A DNA stretch of 39,288 nt from Candidatus Zixiibacteriota bacterium. GTDB lineage: Bacteria > Zixibacteria > MSB-5A5 > GN15 > FEB-12. Under the pieces are notes generated by a model that was not told where the DNA came from, searched no databases, and saw only the letters and a program-made list of their open reading frames with translations. A program made the position numbers and the translations under genes. How positions within the stretch are numbered: the stretch's first letter is position 1; every line of letters starts with the position of its first letter. Below are positions 15,919 through 25,535 of this stretch, piece by piece. The stretch is taken from assembly GCA_020346225.1 (NCBI GenBank), contig CP070777.1:2489576-2528863 (forward strand). The letters are read 5' to 3'.

Positions 15919-16671
15919 ATGAGAACGATATTATTGACACTGACGTTAACGGTGGTGTTGGCTTTCGCCGGTTCCAGCGCCCTGGGCGGCCCGAACATGA
16001 GCATCCCCGAGACCGATTTCGATTTCGGCTATGTGCCGCAACAGGCCAAAGTCAGCCATTACTTCTGGCTGCACTCCACCGGTGATTCCACCCTCGTGAT
16101 CGAAAAAGTGGTCCCCGGCTGAGGGTGCACCAAGGCTCCGCTGGAGAAGACGGAGCTTGCTGTCGGCGACAGCACCAGGCTGGAGATAATTTTCGATACC
16201 CGGCGCTACAGCCAGAAGGTGACCAAGCGACCGAAGATAGTGACCAACGAGGGTCCCCCCGACAAGCGGGTGTCCATCATGGCCTATATCACCAAGCGGC
16301 CCGATTCCACGTACCCGGCGGTTATCAAACCGTACAAACTGGATCTCACTCAGTTCGGAGAGAAGGTCCGCGACGAAGTTACTTTTCGAATAACCAACGT
16401 ATCCGACCAGGATCTCGATGTTTCGATGGTAGCCTACGACGGTGATTATTTCGAGGTTGAGCTTCCCGGAACCATCTCCCCCGGCGAATGGGGCGAGGCC
16501 AAACTCAAGCTGGTTGAGGAAGCACTCGACAAGGAGTTCGAAAAGTCATTCACCATTTGCGTGGGCGACGAGCTGAACACCCGGTTTACGGTACCGGTCA
16601 AGCGCAAGCTCAGACCAAGCCTTCAACAGGCGGATTCCGACGCCGGCGCCGGCGATAAAGACGCCCCGTAA
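15919..16671 (+). CDS. DUF1573 domain protein with in-frame TGA: probable selenoprotein (U-G-C)
   Basis: Read through the TGA at 16120-16122 this is a 250-residue exported protein. It has a signal peptide (MRTILLTLTLTVVLAFAGSS), a first DUF1573 domain and a second Ig-like half to the end. Residue 68 is the TGA: VVPG-U68-G-C70-T-KAPLEK. The tandem neighbour reads KTN-C66-G-C68-T-LMPLER at the aligned place, and the preceding blocks match (SHYFWLHSTGDSTLVIEK against SHAFWFRSTGDDTLVIHE). The frame after the TGA is intact, keeps the VGDSTRLEI strand, and stays open for 183 codons. A stem-loop starts 10 nt after the TGA. Selenocysteine is therefore more likely than a nonsense mutation or sequencing error, though neither is excluded. 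ATG at 15919 has GAGG upstream. A standard annotation would split or truncate this gene at 16122. Confidence 0.8.
16120..16176 (+). promoter_or_regulatory. Candidate bacterial SECIS element after the TGA
   Basis: From the TGA, AAG-G-CTCCG (16132-16140) pairs with CGGAG-CTT (16151-16158), giving eight base pairs with one bulged G at 16135. The 10-nt apical loop is CTGGAGAAGA (16141-16150). The loop begins 18 nt after the TGA and carries GG near its 5' side. Bacterial SECIS elements bound by SelB are stem-loops just downstream of UGA with G in the apical loop, so spacing and loop fit. A second hairpin, GCTGTC/GACAGC (16159-16173), follows, and GGTGC (16124-16128) can pair with GCACC (16172-16176) to close both. 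A competing small hairpin CTCC/GGAG is possible. Confidence 0.6.
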
Positions 16672-16694
16672 CGGGCTCGAAAAAGACAAAAAAG

Positions 16695-16717
16695 AGCCAC
16701 CCCGAGGGGTGGCTTTT
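16695..16717. terminator. Bidirectional rho-independent terminator
   Basis: AGCCACCCC (16695-16703) and GGGGTGGCT (16706-16714) form a GC-rich hairpin with T's after it on the plus strand and an A-rich run before it that serves the minus strand. It sits between the converging DUF1573 pair and the GWxTD operon. Confidence 0.85.
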
Positions 16718-16742
16718 ATTTTGCCTGCATGCGGCCGCCGGC

Positions 16743-18179
16743 TCAACGGTTCAAGTCGATATAACCCTGGTCGATCTGCTCCTGCCACCCGCGGCTGTAA
16801 ACCTCACCGGATACGTTGGAATGAACCAGCCGGTAGTCGTCGTTGCCGGACCAGTCCTCGAACAGGAAGAACTTCCCTTCCCTTATCGAGCGATAGTGCC
16901 AGATTTCAAAGGGGTTGCCTATGCGCGGGGCCTGGTACTCATCACGCTCGTCCCACACGCCGTAGGTCAGGTAAATTCTCCCGCGATCGGTGGACCAGCC
17001 GTCGGTCCGGTCGTTGTTGGTGGAGAAGAATTTGTTGGCGTACTTGTACCGGCGAATCATCTCGATCCTGTTTTCCACGACGCCGGTCGCGCGGTTGACA
17101 TCGTGCTCCTTCCAGTACCCGTCCAGATAATTCATCTTGCCCTGAGCCGACAGACCTTCCAGAATGGCCAGCTGCTCGGCCGTGACCAGATACTTGACCA
17201 TGTTGACATGGTCATCGACGGTAAGGCCTTCCTCCAATTGCTGTTGAGTCCGGCGCTGTCCGGAAGCGGCCGCCAGTAAAGCCTGGGTCGAAACGATACT
17301 GAAGGGGAGGATGGCGGTGTCGGCCTGTCCCGACTGAAGGTCGCCGGCCACAATTTCCACCTTATAACCGCCCGTTTTCCAGCCGGCGATGCCGAACGAC
17401 TCGGTGATCACGGCTGATTCGCCCGGTTTCCGGGCGATTCTTCCTCCCATATTTTCAACCTCGACACCGTTTGCATCGGTCAGGCGGAGGGCTATGCGGT
17501 AATCGGACGGCGCCGAAGCCTCGTACGTAAGGTTATAAATCTCGCCGTAAACGTATATCAGCGTATCGCTTCGGGCGAAGATCGAAACGGGATTGACGGT
17601 GACATGAAAGCCGTTTTTGTACAGGCGCGGGTTGTAGCTAGGGCTCTCTTTGCCGACGTAGACCAGGTTATAGGCCAGGCAGGCGCCGCCGATCGTCAGT
17701 CTCGACGGATCCGACGGTGTGACGGTCAGTTCATCGAAGAAGTAGTCCCCTCGAGCCTTGCTGGCCACGTCGATAACAATAAGCCGCGCCGCATATCGAC
17801 CCGGCCGGACCATCATCACCAGTTTGTTGAAGATGCGGAATCCGCCGATCCGGGCCTCATCAGGGCTGTTGACTTTCAGGGAAAAATACGTTCTCACCGA
17901 ATCAATGGCGAAACCGGCGGTGTCAAGCAGGTCGACCTGGGCGAAGACCCGGGCGTAAAGGCCGCCGTCAAGCGAATCCCGGTCGAAAAAAGTGAACTCG
18001 TCGCGGTTGAGCGAAAAGGGGAATTCAACCATGACGAGCGAGTCGAAATCCGGGTTATTGCTGATGACCGCGCCGGCGTAAACCGCGAGCTCCCCTTTCG
18101 GTTCGGCTCCTGCCTGCCCGGCAGCAAGGAGACCGGCAACAATCAGTACAGTGGCCCCCAGCATCCTCACCGCTGTCAA
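16743..18179 (-). CDS. GWxTD-domain protein, exported (second copy)
   Basis: A 478-residue protein with an N-terminal signal peptide (MLGATVLIVAGLLAAGQAGA). A central beta-rich region follows, then the C-terminal GWxTD motif: TDGWSTDRGRIYLTYGVWDE, then PFEIWHYRSIREGKFFLFED. The GWxTD domain is found in envelope proteins of Bacteroidetes-like and related phyla, and its function is unknown. TTG at 18179 is chosen because AAAGGAG lies 7 nt upstream; the first ATG is five codons later. It is the last gene of the export operon, 12 nt after the first GWxTD gene, and ends at the bidirectional terminator. Confidence 0.85.
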   Translation of the reverse strand: MTAVRMLGATVLIVAGLLAAGQAGAEPKGELAVYAGAVISNNPDFDSLVMVEFPFSLNRDEFTFFDRDSLDGGLYARVFAQVDLLDTAGFAIDSVRTYFSLKVNSPDEARIGGFRIFNKLVMMVRPGRYAARLIVIDVASKARGDYFFDELTVTPSDPSRLTIGGACLAYNLVYVGKESPSYNPRLYKNGFHVTVNPVSIFARSDTLIYVYGEIYNLTYEASAPSDYRIALRLTDANGVEVENMGGRIARKPGESAVITESFGIAGWKTGGYKVEIVAGDLQSGQADTAILPFSIVSTQALLAAASGQRRTQQQLEEGLTVDDHVNMVKYLVTAEQLAILEGLSAQGKMNYLDGYWKEHDVNRATGVVENRIEMIRRYKYANKFFSTNNDRTDGWSTDRGRIYLTYGVWDERDEYQAPRIGNPFEIWHYRSIREGKFFLFEDWSGNDDYRLVHSNVSGEVYSRGWQEQIDQGYIDLNR

Positions 18180-18191
18180 GGTACGTCTCCT

Positions 18192-19526
18192 TTAAAATTC
18201 GGGCCGGTGCCCAAGGCCGTCGTAGGGATATACGAGCCTGAAGTCGCCGTCGCCATTCTCATCGACAAACACGAACTTCCGGTACCTGGCCTCCCGGTAA
18301 TAGTGCCACTCCTGATAGGGCTGCCGGTCAAGCACGAAAGGATAATCGTCGACCTGATCCGGTTCGCCGTACACGATGTAAACCCTGCCCCGGTCGGTTT
18401 TCCAACCGGCCCTTCTGAGATACGAGAAATGCTGATTGGCGAAATTGATGCGGCGGTAGAACTCCGTTTTGACCTCATTATCGGGAGTCCCGGGAGTCGG
18501 GTCACGACCGAGCCAGAATTCAGCGAAGGCCCGTTGCCTCTCGTCGAAAGTCTCAAGACCTTTCAGCTGGTCAACGTCGCTGTCCTGAGCGATGATCGAA
18601 AGCTGGCTAAGAATCGACTCGTAGTCATGCTTCAACAGCGATTTTTCCGACCAGACCAGCTCAAAGTACTTGTCTTTCTCGTCAACTTTCTTGTCGCGTC
18701 GACCCTTCAGGGCGATGTGAAGTCGGAAACCGCCGGGTCTCAAATCCTCCAGGGAGATTTCGCGCAACTGGCGGGCGGCGCCGTCCACAAACTCGCTCGA
18801 AAGCGAATCCCGGTATAGCATGCCCCTGGTGTCATGGCGAAGAGAGGTTTCTATCTGGACCTCGCTCGCCGAATCCTGGCCCTGATACACCTCGAAGTAG
18901 AACATCAGCTTCAGGGCGTCATCGGAGCCGTACTTGTGCGAAACGGACGGGACCACGGTAAACTCACCCTTGTCGAACTTGGTGGCGTCGTCCCCGGTCG
19001 CCGAAGCACTCTGAACCAGCTGGATATCCGAAAGACTGGCATGCTTCTGTTGCAGGTACTGCGCCTTGGTCTTGAAAGAACGTTCAATGCTCTTGTCGCT
19101 TCTGGCATCCGTCAGAGTCAGCTTCACCTCGTACTTCTCAGGGTCCAGATCAAACTTGACCAGGTTGGTGCGGTAATCGAAGCGTGACTTGGCCTGCGCC
19201 TCGGTCCGGACCTTGATGCGCTTGGTGTCGCGGTACGAGTCGACGAGCAGATCGTTCTTACCGTACACCGCCACCAGGATTTCGTACTCGGCGGCGTAGA
19301 CTCCCCCCTGGCGATAAAACTCGAGGGCGGCGTTATAAATCTGGTAGTAGACCTCCAGCCGGACTTTGCCCGGGGTCGTCGAGTTAAAAACCGCGTGGTC
19401 AACCAGGAAGTAAGGGTCGTTGGCATCTTTGGAAAAAACGTTGAAAGCCGACTGCCCGTGAACGACGCCGGCAACCATCGTGAGGGCGATGAGAATCGCT
19501 ACAATGTGGGTTTTGTAAGTCATCAT
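18192..19526 (-). CDS. GWxTD-domain protein, exported (first copy)
   Basis: A 444-residue exported protein. The signal peptide (THIVAILIALTMVAGVVHGQ) is followed by a beta-rich N-terminal half. A helical segment (LLKHDYESILSQLSIIAQDS) leads into the GWxTD domain near residues 375-440: AGWKTDRGRVYIVYGEPDQV, then PYQEWHYYREARYRKFVFVD. It shares layout with the next gene but is clearly diverged, so the pair is an old duplication. Start is ATG 19526 or 19523; no good ribosome-binding site is visible. It lies about 100 bp after the second ABC permease gene and is probably in the same transcript. Confidence 0.85.
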   Translation of the reverse strand: MMTYKTHIVAILIALTMVAGVVHGQSAFNVFSKDANDPYFLVDHAVFNSTTPGKVRLEVYYQIYNAALEFYRQGGVYAAEYEILVAVYGKNDLLVDSYRDTKRIKVRTEAQAKSRFDYRTNLVKFDLDPEKYEVKLTLTDARSDKSIERSFKTKAQYLQQKHASLSDIQLVQSASATGDDATKFDKGEFTVVPSVSHKYGSDDALKLMFYFEVYQGQDSASEVQIETSLRHDTRGMLYRDSLSSEFVDGAARQLREISLEDLRPGGFRLHIALKGRRDKKVDEKDKYFELVWSEKSLLKHDYESILSQLSIIAQDSDVDQLKGLETFDERQRAFAEFWLGRDPTPGTPDNEVKTEFYRRINFANQHFSYLRRAGWKTDRGRVYIVYGEPDQVDDYPFVLDRQPYQEWHYYREARYRKFVFVDENGDGDFRLVYPYDGLGHRPEF

Positions 19527-19629
19527 CACATAATAATAAACGAAATTGGTAACTTAGTGTTGCAAGTTAATTTTCGGGTACCTCCGGCGCAACCAAAAAG
19601 ACCCGGAAAAGCCGAATCGGAACGATATC

Positions 19630-20886
<1,257 letters not shown>

Positions 20887-20892
20887 GGCAAT

Positions 20893-22113
20893 TTACTCAT
20901 AACTTAAGGCTTTTATGGGGTCCATTCGGGCCGCTTTCAGGGCCGGGTATATTCCAAACACCAGGCCGGTGCCGGTTGAGATCGTCAGACCGGCAATTAT
21001 GGCCAGAGCCGACGGTGTTATCTGCATATCGAGCATGCCCACCAGCGACTTGGCTATCAGGAAACCCAGTATTATGCCCAACAGGCCGCCCGACAGGGTC
21101 AGCATCAGGGCCTCGAACATAAACTGAATCAGGACATGGCGCCTCTTGGCGCCGACCGATTTCCTGATGCCGATTTCCCGCGTTCGTTCGGTTACGGAAA
21201 CCATCATTATATTCATGACCACGATTCCGCCGACAACGACGGATATGGAAGAGATGCCCACCAATCCCAGCCGGAAGATCTTGGTCAGCGAATTCAGAAG
21301 GTCCAGCATAGACTCGGCCGTGACCATGTCAAAATCGTCGGGCTTATCGTATGGTACATGTCTCTGGGCGCGCAGTATAATTCGCACCTGGTCCATGGCT
21401 TCGTCCAGGTCCTCCACGGTCGGGGCTTTCACGACGATGCTCAGTCCGCGACGGGGAAAACCGAATTGCCGGCTGAAGGCCGAGAGCGGGATGATCACGA
21501 AGTCGTCCTGGCTTTCGCCGAACATACTTCCCCGCTTCTTGGCCACCCCGATGACGGTGTACTTGTTCGTGCCGAGTTTGATTTCCCGGCCGATAGGGTC
21601 AACGCCTTCAAAGAACGTTTCCCTGACCAGGTCGCCAATAAACACCACCGGCCGCCGGTACAGGTCATCTTCAAACGAATGAAAGCGGCCCTGCTCGACT
21701 TCGAAATCGACAATATCGACATAGTTGGCGGTGGCGCCGGTCACGAAAACATCGCGCAGCGACTGGTCACGATATTTCGCGGTCACGGACTGGTAGGCCC
21801 GCGGGCAGACTTTTTCGCACAGTTCGCAGCCGTTTTCAATGAGCTCGACGGCCTTGTAATCGATCGGCTTGCGCTTGATCTTTTCCCAGAACATCTCGTC
21901 GGACGTAATAAAAATGATGTGCCGGACCACGAAGGTGGACGGGCCGAGGCGGGCCAGGTCCTCCTCGATGGCGCCGGCCATGCCTTCGAGAGCGGAAATG
22001 ATCGTCATCACCGAAGTGACTCCGATGATAACGCCGAGAAGGGTCAGGCCGCTGCGGAGGCGGTGCGCTCGCAGGGCACTGACGGCGATCCGAAACAGGG
22101 AAAAGACAACCAT
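20893..22113 (-). CDS. MacB-like ABC transporter permease (first), with CxxCxxxC in the periplasmic domain
   Basis: A 406-residue MacB/FtsX-type permease with the same plan as its neighbour: an N-terminal helix (SGLTLLGVIIGVTSVMTIIS), a periplasmic domain, then GIVVMNIMMVSVTERTREIG and a DPIKALSYE ending. Unusual for the family, the periplasmic domain holds C96-x2-C99-x3-C103 (NGCELCEKVCPRAYQ). The paralogue has only a single Cys there (ENCPHVDAV). ATG at 22113 is 3 nt after the ATPase stop codon, so translation is coupled. Confidence 0.92.
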   Translation of the reverse strand: MVVFSLFRIAVSALRAHRLRSGLTLLGVIIGVTSVMTIISALEGMAGAIEEDLARLGPSTFVVRHIIFITSDEMFWEKIKRKPIDYKAVELIENGCELCEKVCPRAYQSVTAKYRDQSLRDVFVTGATANYVDIVDFEVEQGRFHSFEDDLYRRPVVFIGDLVRETFFEGVDPIGREIKLGTNKYTVIGVAKKRGSMFGESQDDFVIIPLSAFSRQFGFPRRGLSIVVKAPTVEDLDEAMDQVRIILRAQRHVPYDKPDDFDMVTAESMLDLLNSLTKIFRLGLVGISSISVVVGGIVVMNIMMVSVTERTREIGIRKSVGAKRRHVLIQFMFEALMLTLSGGLLGIILGFLIAKSLVGMLDMQITPSALAIIAGLTISTGTGLVFGIYPALKAARMDPIKALSYE

Positions 22114-22116
22114 GGG

Positions 22117-22824
22117 CTAATGTACGCCGTTTCTCTGACTCTCCGGGACGGTCAGGTCTTCGGCAATCTGGCCGTCCAGAATCGACAGTATTCGATGGGC
22201 GTGCCGGGCGATATCTCTCTCGTGAGTGACGATGATGATGGTGTTGCCCTGGCGGTGCAGCTCGTCGATCAGCTTCATTATCTCGATCGAGGTCTTACTG
22301 TCGAGGTTACCGGTCGGCTCGTCGGCCAAAAGCAGCGACGGGTCGTTCACCAGCGCCCTGGCCATGGCGACCCGCTGACGCTGCCCGCCCGACAACTCGC
22401 TCGGCTTGTGGGTCACGCGGTCGCCGAGGTCCACCTTCTCCAGGGCCTGCATGGCCTTGGCCCGCCGGTCCTGCCCGGTGGTGCCGTTGTATATCAGCGG
22501 CAGCTCCACGTTATGGAGAGCCGTCGCCCGCGGCAACAGATTGAACGTCTGAAAAACAAAGCCGATTTCGCGATTGCGTATAGCGGCCAGTTCGTCGTCG
22601 TTCATCTGACTGACCTTGCGTGAGTTCAGATAGTACTCGCCCTGGGTCGGGGTATCCAAACAGCCAATCAGGTTCATCAGAGTGGACTTTCCGGAACCCG
22701 AGGGGCCCATGATGGCGACATATTCCCCTTTATCGATGCTGATCGAGACGCCCCTGAGGGCATGCACCTTTTCGGCGCCCATCTCGTATGTCTTCCACAG
22801 ATCTCTGGTCTCAATCATTGCCAT
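22117..22824 (-). CDS. ABC transporter ATP-binding protein (MacB/LolD type)
   Basis: A 235-residue ATPase subunit with all motor motifs: Walker [11 protein letters not shown]-loop [18 protein letters not shown] signature [15 protein letters not shown], Walker [17 protein letters not shown] and the switch His in [14 protein letters not shown]. Length and motif spacing match the LolD/MacB ATPase group. It powers the two permeases encoded next to it. ATG at 22824 follows the adaptor stop codon by 2 nt; the ATG two codons later is also possible. Confidence 0.96.
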   Translation of the reverse strand: MAMIETRDLWKTYEMGAEKVHALRGVSISIDKGEYVAIMGPSGSGKSTLMNLIGCLDTPTQGEYYLNSRKVSQMNDDELAAIRNREIGFVFQTFNLLPRATALHNVELPLIYNGTTGQDRRAKAMQALEKVDLGDRVTHKPSELSGGQRQRVAMARALVNDPSLLLADEPTGNLDSKTSIEIMKLIDELHRQGNTIIIVTHERDIARHAHRILSILDGQIAEDLTVPESQRNGVH

Positions 22825-22826
22825 GC

Positions 22827-24155
22827 TCAGTCACCTTCCCCGCCGCGCTTCTTGATTATTTCCACGTTGTCACCGTCCTTGATAGTCCGGAGCACCCGGT
22901 AGGGGCCGGAGACAACCGAGTCACCGTCAACAACGCCGGCGGTTACTTCGATACTCTTCTGGTCAGCAATACCTGTTTCCACCTGCACAAAGCGCGCCTT
23001 GCCGTCGCGGATGACAAAAACGCCCTTGATTTCTTCGCGCTCGCCTTCCTCGCTGCCGGCGGTATCGGCGCTATCAGCCGCCGTGTCGGCGGCGGCGGGC
23101 TCATCGGCCGCCTGAACTTCAGCCACCACTCCCGAGCTACCCTGCTCCTGCTCGGCGGCGCGGGCACGCTCGAGGGAATCGAGGTCGAAGGCGCGCATGA
23201 CGATGGCGCTGTAGGGCACGGCCAGAGCATCCTGCCGCTCGCTGGTGATGATGTCAACCGTGGCCGACATGCCCGGCCGGATGCGCACGTTGGGGTCTTT
23301 GAAGATTACTTTGACGCTGAAGTTGGTGGACTGGTCCTGCGTGCCGACACCGGCCAGGATGGCGGTGTTGCCGATTTCCACGACCTCGCCGGCGAAGACC
23401 GTGTCCGGGAAAGCGTCGACTTCGATATCAACCGACTGATTGAGCTCGACCTTGTTGATCTCGGTCTCGTCGACCTCGACCTCGACCTCGAAGACGCTCA
23501 GGTTGGATATCGTCATCAGGGTCTTCCCCTGCGTAAAAGCCGTTTGAGCCGGGGCGATTTCGCCGGCCTCGCAGTCGACGAAAGTCACGATGCCCGACAT
23601 GGGCGCGACGATTTTGGCTTTGCTGAGGTTATCGAGCTGCTGGGCGTAACGCGCCTCGAGCTGCTTGGTCTGGGCCTGAGCCGCTTCGTGCGTCGCCCTG
23701 GCGTTAAGGTAGGTGTACTTGGCGTTGTTGTAGGCGGTCTCGGAAGTCAGCTTGTCCTTATACAGCTTGTCCTGCCTCTGGTATTCCTCGTAAGCCTGAT
23801 CGAAGCTGGCCTTGGCGCCTTCCAGGCGGGCCTGAGTTTCCGTCAGGGCGTACCGGGCCTGATCCACCTCGGCGCGGAGACGAACCGTATCCAGTACGAT
23901 CATGAGATCGCCGGCCATGACGCTGTTGCCCTCCTTGGCCCGGAGATCGATGATCTCGCCGGTCACTTCCGAGGTGATATCCACCTTGGTTTGAGGCTGA
24001 ATCCGCCCCGACGCCGACACCATCTCGGTGAGATCGGTTGCCGACGCCACGGTGGCCTGCACCTTGGTGGACTTGGAGGTATCGGAGGTCAAATTGACGA
24101 CGATGATGACCACAACCACGACTATAGCGCCTATGATCAGGAGTTTCTTCTTCAT
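22827..24155 (-). CDS. Periplasmic adaptor protein (MacA/HlyD family)
   Basis: A 442-residue membrane fusion protein that would bridge the inner-membrane ABC transporter to the TolC-like channel. A single N-terminal anchor ([18 protein letters not shown]) is followed by a lipoyl/barrel half ([20 protein letters not shown]), a helical hairpin (about 85-200, Ala/Gln/Glu-rich), the second lipoyl half ([19 protein letters not shown]) and a beta-barrel ([10 protein letters not shown]). A low-complexity Ala/Asp/Glu stretch of about 45 residues (roughly 325-375) splits the C-terminal membrane-proximal domain and is unusual. It lies 51 bp after the TolC gene in the same transcript. Confidence 0.93.
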   Translation of the reverse strand: MKKKLLIIGAIVVVVVIIVVNLTSDTSKSTKVQATVASATDLTEMVSASGRIQPQTKVDITSEVTGEIIDLRAKEGNSVMAGDLMIVLDTVRLRAEVDQARYALTETQARLEGAKASFDQAYEEYQRQDKLYKDKLTSETAYNNAKYTYLNARATHEAAQAQTKQLEARYAQQLDNLSKAKIVAPMSGIVTFVDCEAGEIAPAQTAFTQGKTLMTISNLSVFEVEVEVDETEINKVELNQSVDIEVDAFPDTVFAGEVVEIGNTAILAGVGTQDQSTNFSVKVIFKDPNVRIRPGMSATVDIITSERQDALAVPYSAIVMRAFDLDSLERARAAEQEQGSSGVVAEVQAADEPAAADTAADSADTAGSEEGEREEIKGVFVIRDGKARFVQVETGIADQKSIEVTAGVVDGDSVVSGPYRVLRTIKDGDNVEIIKKRGGEGD

Positions 24156-24206
24156 ATGAGATTACCTTCCATCATGTTTATTATACATGTAATGTTCTGA
24201 GCTTAT

Positions 24207-25523
24207 TCACATTTTGCCCATGGCGTTTTCGAGCCGGGCCACGGCCAGGTTGAGGTCAAAGTCGGCCTGGATCAGCGATACCTGCGCCTGCTTGAGCGAA
24301 ACCTGGGCATCTAGAAGATCCAGAATGGTGGCGGCGCCCAGGTTGTATTTCTCCTGCGTTATTTTCAAATCCTCGTTGGCGGCGTCGACGTTTTCGGTGG
24401 CCACCGTTTTTGCATCGTTCTGCTGCTCCATGTCGAAGTAAGCTGTCTTGATCTCATGTATCAGCAGGTTCCTGGTGTCGGCCCGGTATGCTCTGGCGTT
24501 ATTGTAGTTGACCCTGGCCGAGGTTACGACCCGTTCCCTGAAGAACCCGTCGAAAATGGTCCAGGATGCGGACACGCCGTAGCGGGTGGTTGTCGACGAG
24601 AAGTTGAACAGCAGGGTATCGCCCTGGGAACCGTCCGATACGCTATAGGAAGCGTAGCCGCCCAGGGTAGGCAGATATCGGGACCAGCCGGAACGCACAC
24701 CGTGACGGGCGGCAGCAACGTTCTTGTCGGCCGCCAGGAGGCCCGGCTCGTGCTCCAGCCCGAACTGCAGGGCCTCGTCGAGCGAGCCCTGGTATTCACG
24801 CACCAAATAATCGGCGGAAAACTCCACCTCCCTGTTGGGGTCGATGCCGATAGTGTAGGCCAGGCTGGCCTTGGACGTCACCACGGCGTTGCGTGCCCGA
24901 AGCAGGGCCAAGCGGTCATTGCCGTACTGGACCTTCTGTTTCAGCACGTCGGAAAGCGAGGCGGAGCCGAGATCGTAGCGCGACGTGATCAGCTTGAGTT
25001 GTTCTTCGCTTCGAGCCACCGCCTGTTCCTGCACGTCGACATTCTGGACGCTGGCCAGGTAGGCGTAGTGGGACAACTTGACGCTGTAAATCAGATCCTG
25101 CTCGGAGTTGATGACATCGAGTCTCGCCGCCGCGCGAGCGGCCCGGGCGCCGGCAAAGTTAAAGAAGTTGGTTGCGTCGAACAAAGACATCCGGGCCGAC
25201 AGGTTGAGCGAAGTGCCCTCGCCGTCCTGGTCGGGCTGCTGGACCTCCGGAAAACCTTCGAACTGCGATGTCTGGTCGCGCTGCTTCGATTCGTAGTAGT
25301 CGTAACTGGCGCTGACAGAAGGTAAAAAGGCTCCCAGGGCCGAGCGCTGGTCGGCTTTGGCCAGGCTTTCGGCGCCTCGGGCCGCTATAATAGAGGCGCG
25401 ATTTTGCAGTGCCAGTTCGATACAATCGTTAAGTGTCAGACCTTCATCCGCAGCACCGGCGCCGGCCCCCGCCAGAATCGCCGGCATCAGTATGAGCAGG
25501 AACTTATACAACAAGCTTCTCAT
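24207..25523 (-). CDS. TolC family outer-membrane efflux protein
   Basis: A 438-residue protein with a signal peptide (FLLILMPAILAGAGAGAA) and two outer-membrane-efflux repeats of long helices and short strands. Family features include LTLNDCIELALQNRASIIAA at the mature N-terminus, PSVSASYDYYES, RSEEQLKLITSRYDLGSASL, and the second repeat TQEKYNLGAATILDLLDAQV. It would form the exit duct of the tripartite exporter encoded downstream. AGGAG lies about 7 nt before ATG 25523, and the gene starts 12 nt after the Yip1 gene ends. Confidence 0.93.
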   Translation of the reverse strand: MRSLLYKFLLILMPAILAGAGAGAADEGLTLNDCIELALQNRASIIAARGAESLAKADQRSALGAFLPSVSASYDYYESKQRDQTSQFEGFPEVQQPDQDGEGTSLNLSARMSLFDATNFFNFAGARAARAAARLDVINSEQDLIYSVKLSHYAYLASVQNVDVQEQAVARSEEQLKLITSRYDLGSASLSDVLKQKVQYGNDRLALLRARNAVVTSKASLAYTIGIDPNREVEFSADYLVREYQGSLDEALQFGLEHEPGLLAADKNVAAARHGVRSGWSRYLPTLGGYASYSVSDGSQGDTLLFNFSSTTTRYGVSASWTIFDGFFRERVVTSARVNYNNARAYRADTRNLLIHEIKTAYFDMEQQNDAKTVATENVDAANEDLKITQEKYNLGAATILDLLDAQVSLKQAQVSLIQADFDLNLAVARLENAMGKM

Positions 25524-25535
25524 GAATCATCTCCT

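Noticed and set aside
15892-16122. A 76-residue protein ending at TGA 16122, followed by a separate 150-residue protein from 16219
   Set aside because: The two pieces are one DUF1573 gene in a single frame. The stop falls on a conserved Cys, and the second piece has no ribosome-binding site. Treating it as a pseudogene was considered, but the downstream frame is intact.
22788-24200. 470-residue open frame on the plus strand
   Set aside because: Shadow of the adaptor gene on the opposite strand, which has clear MacA/HlyD motifs.
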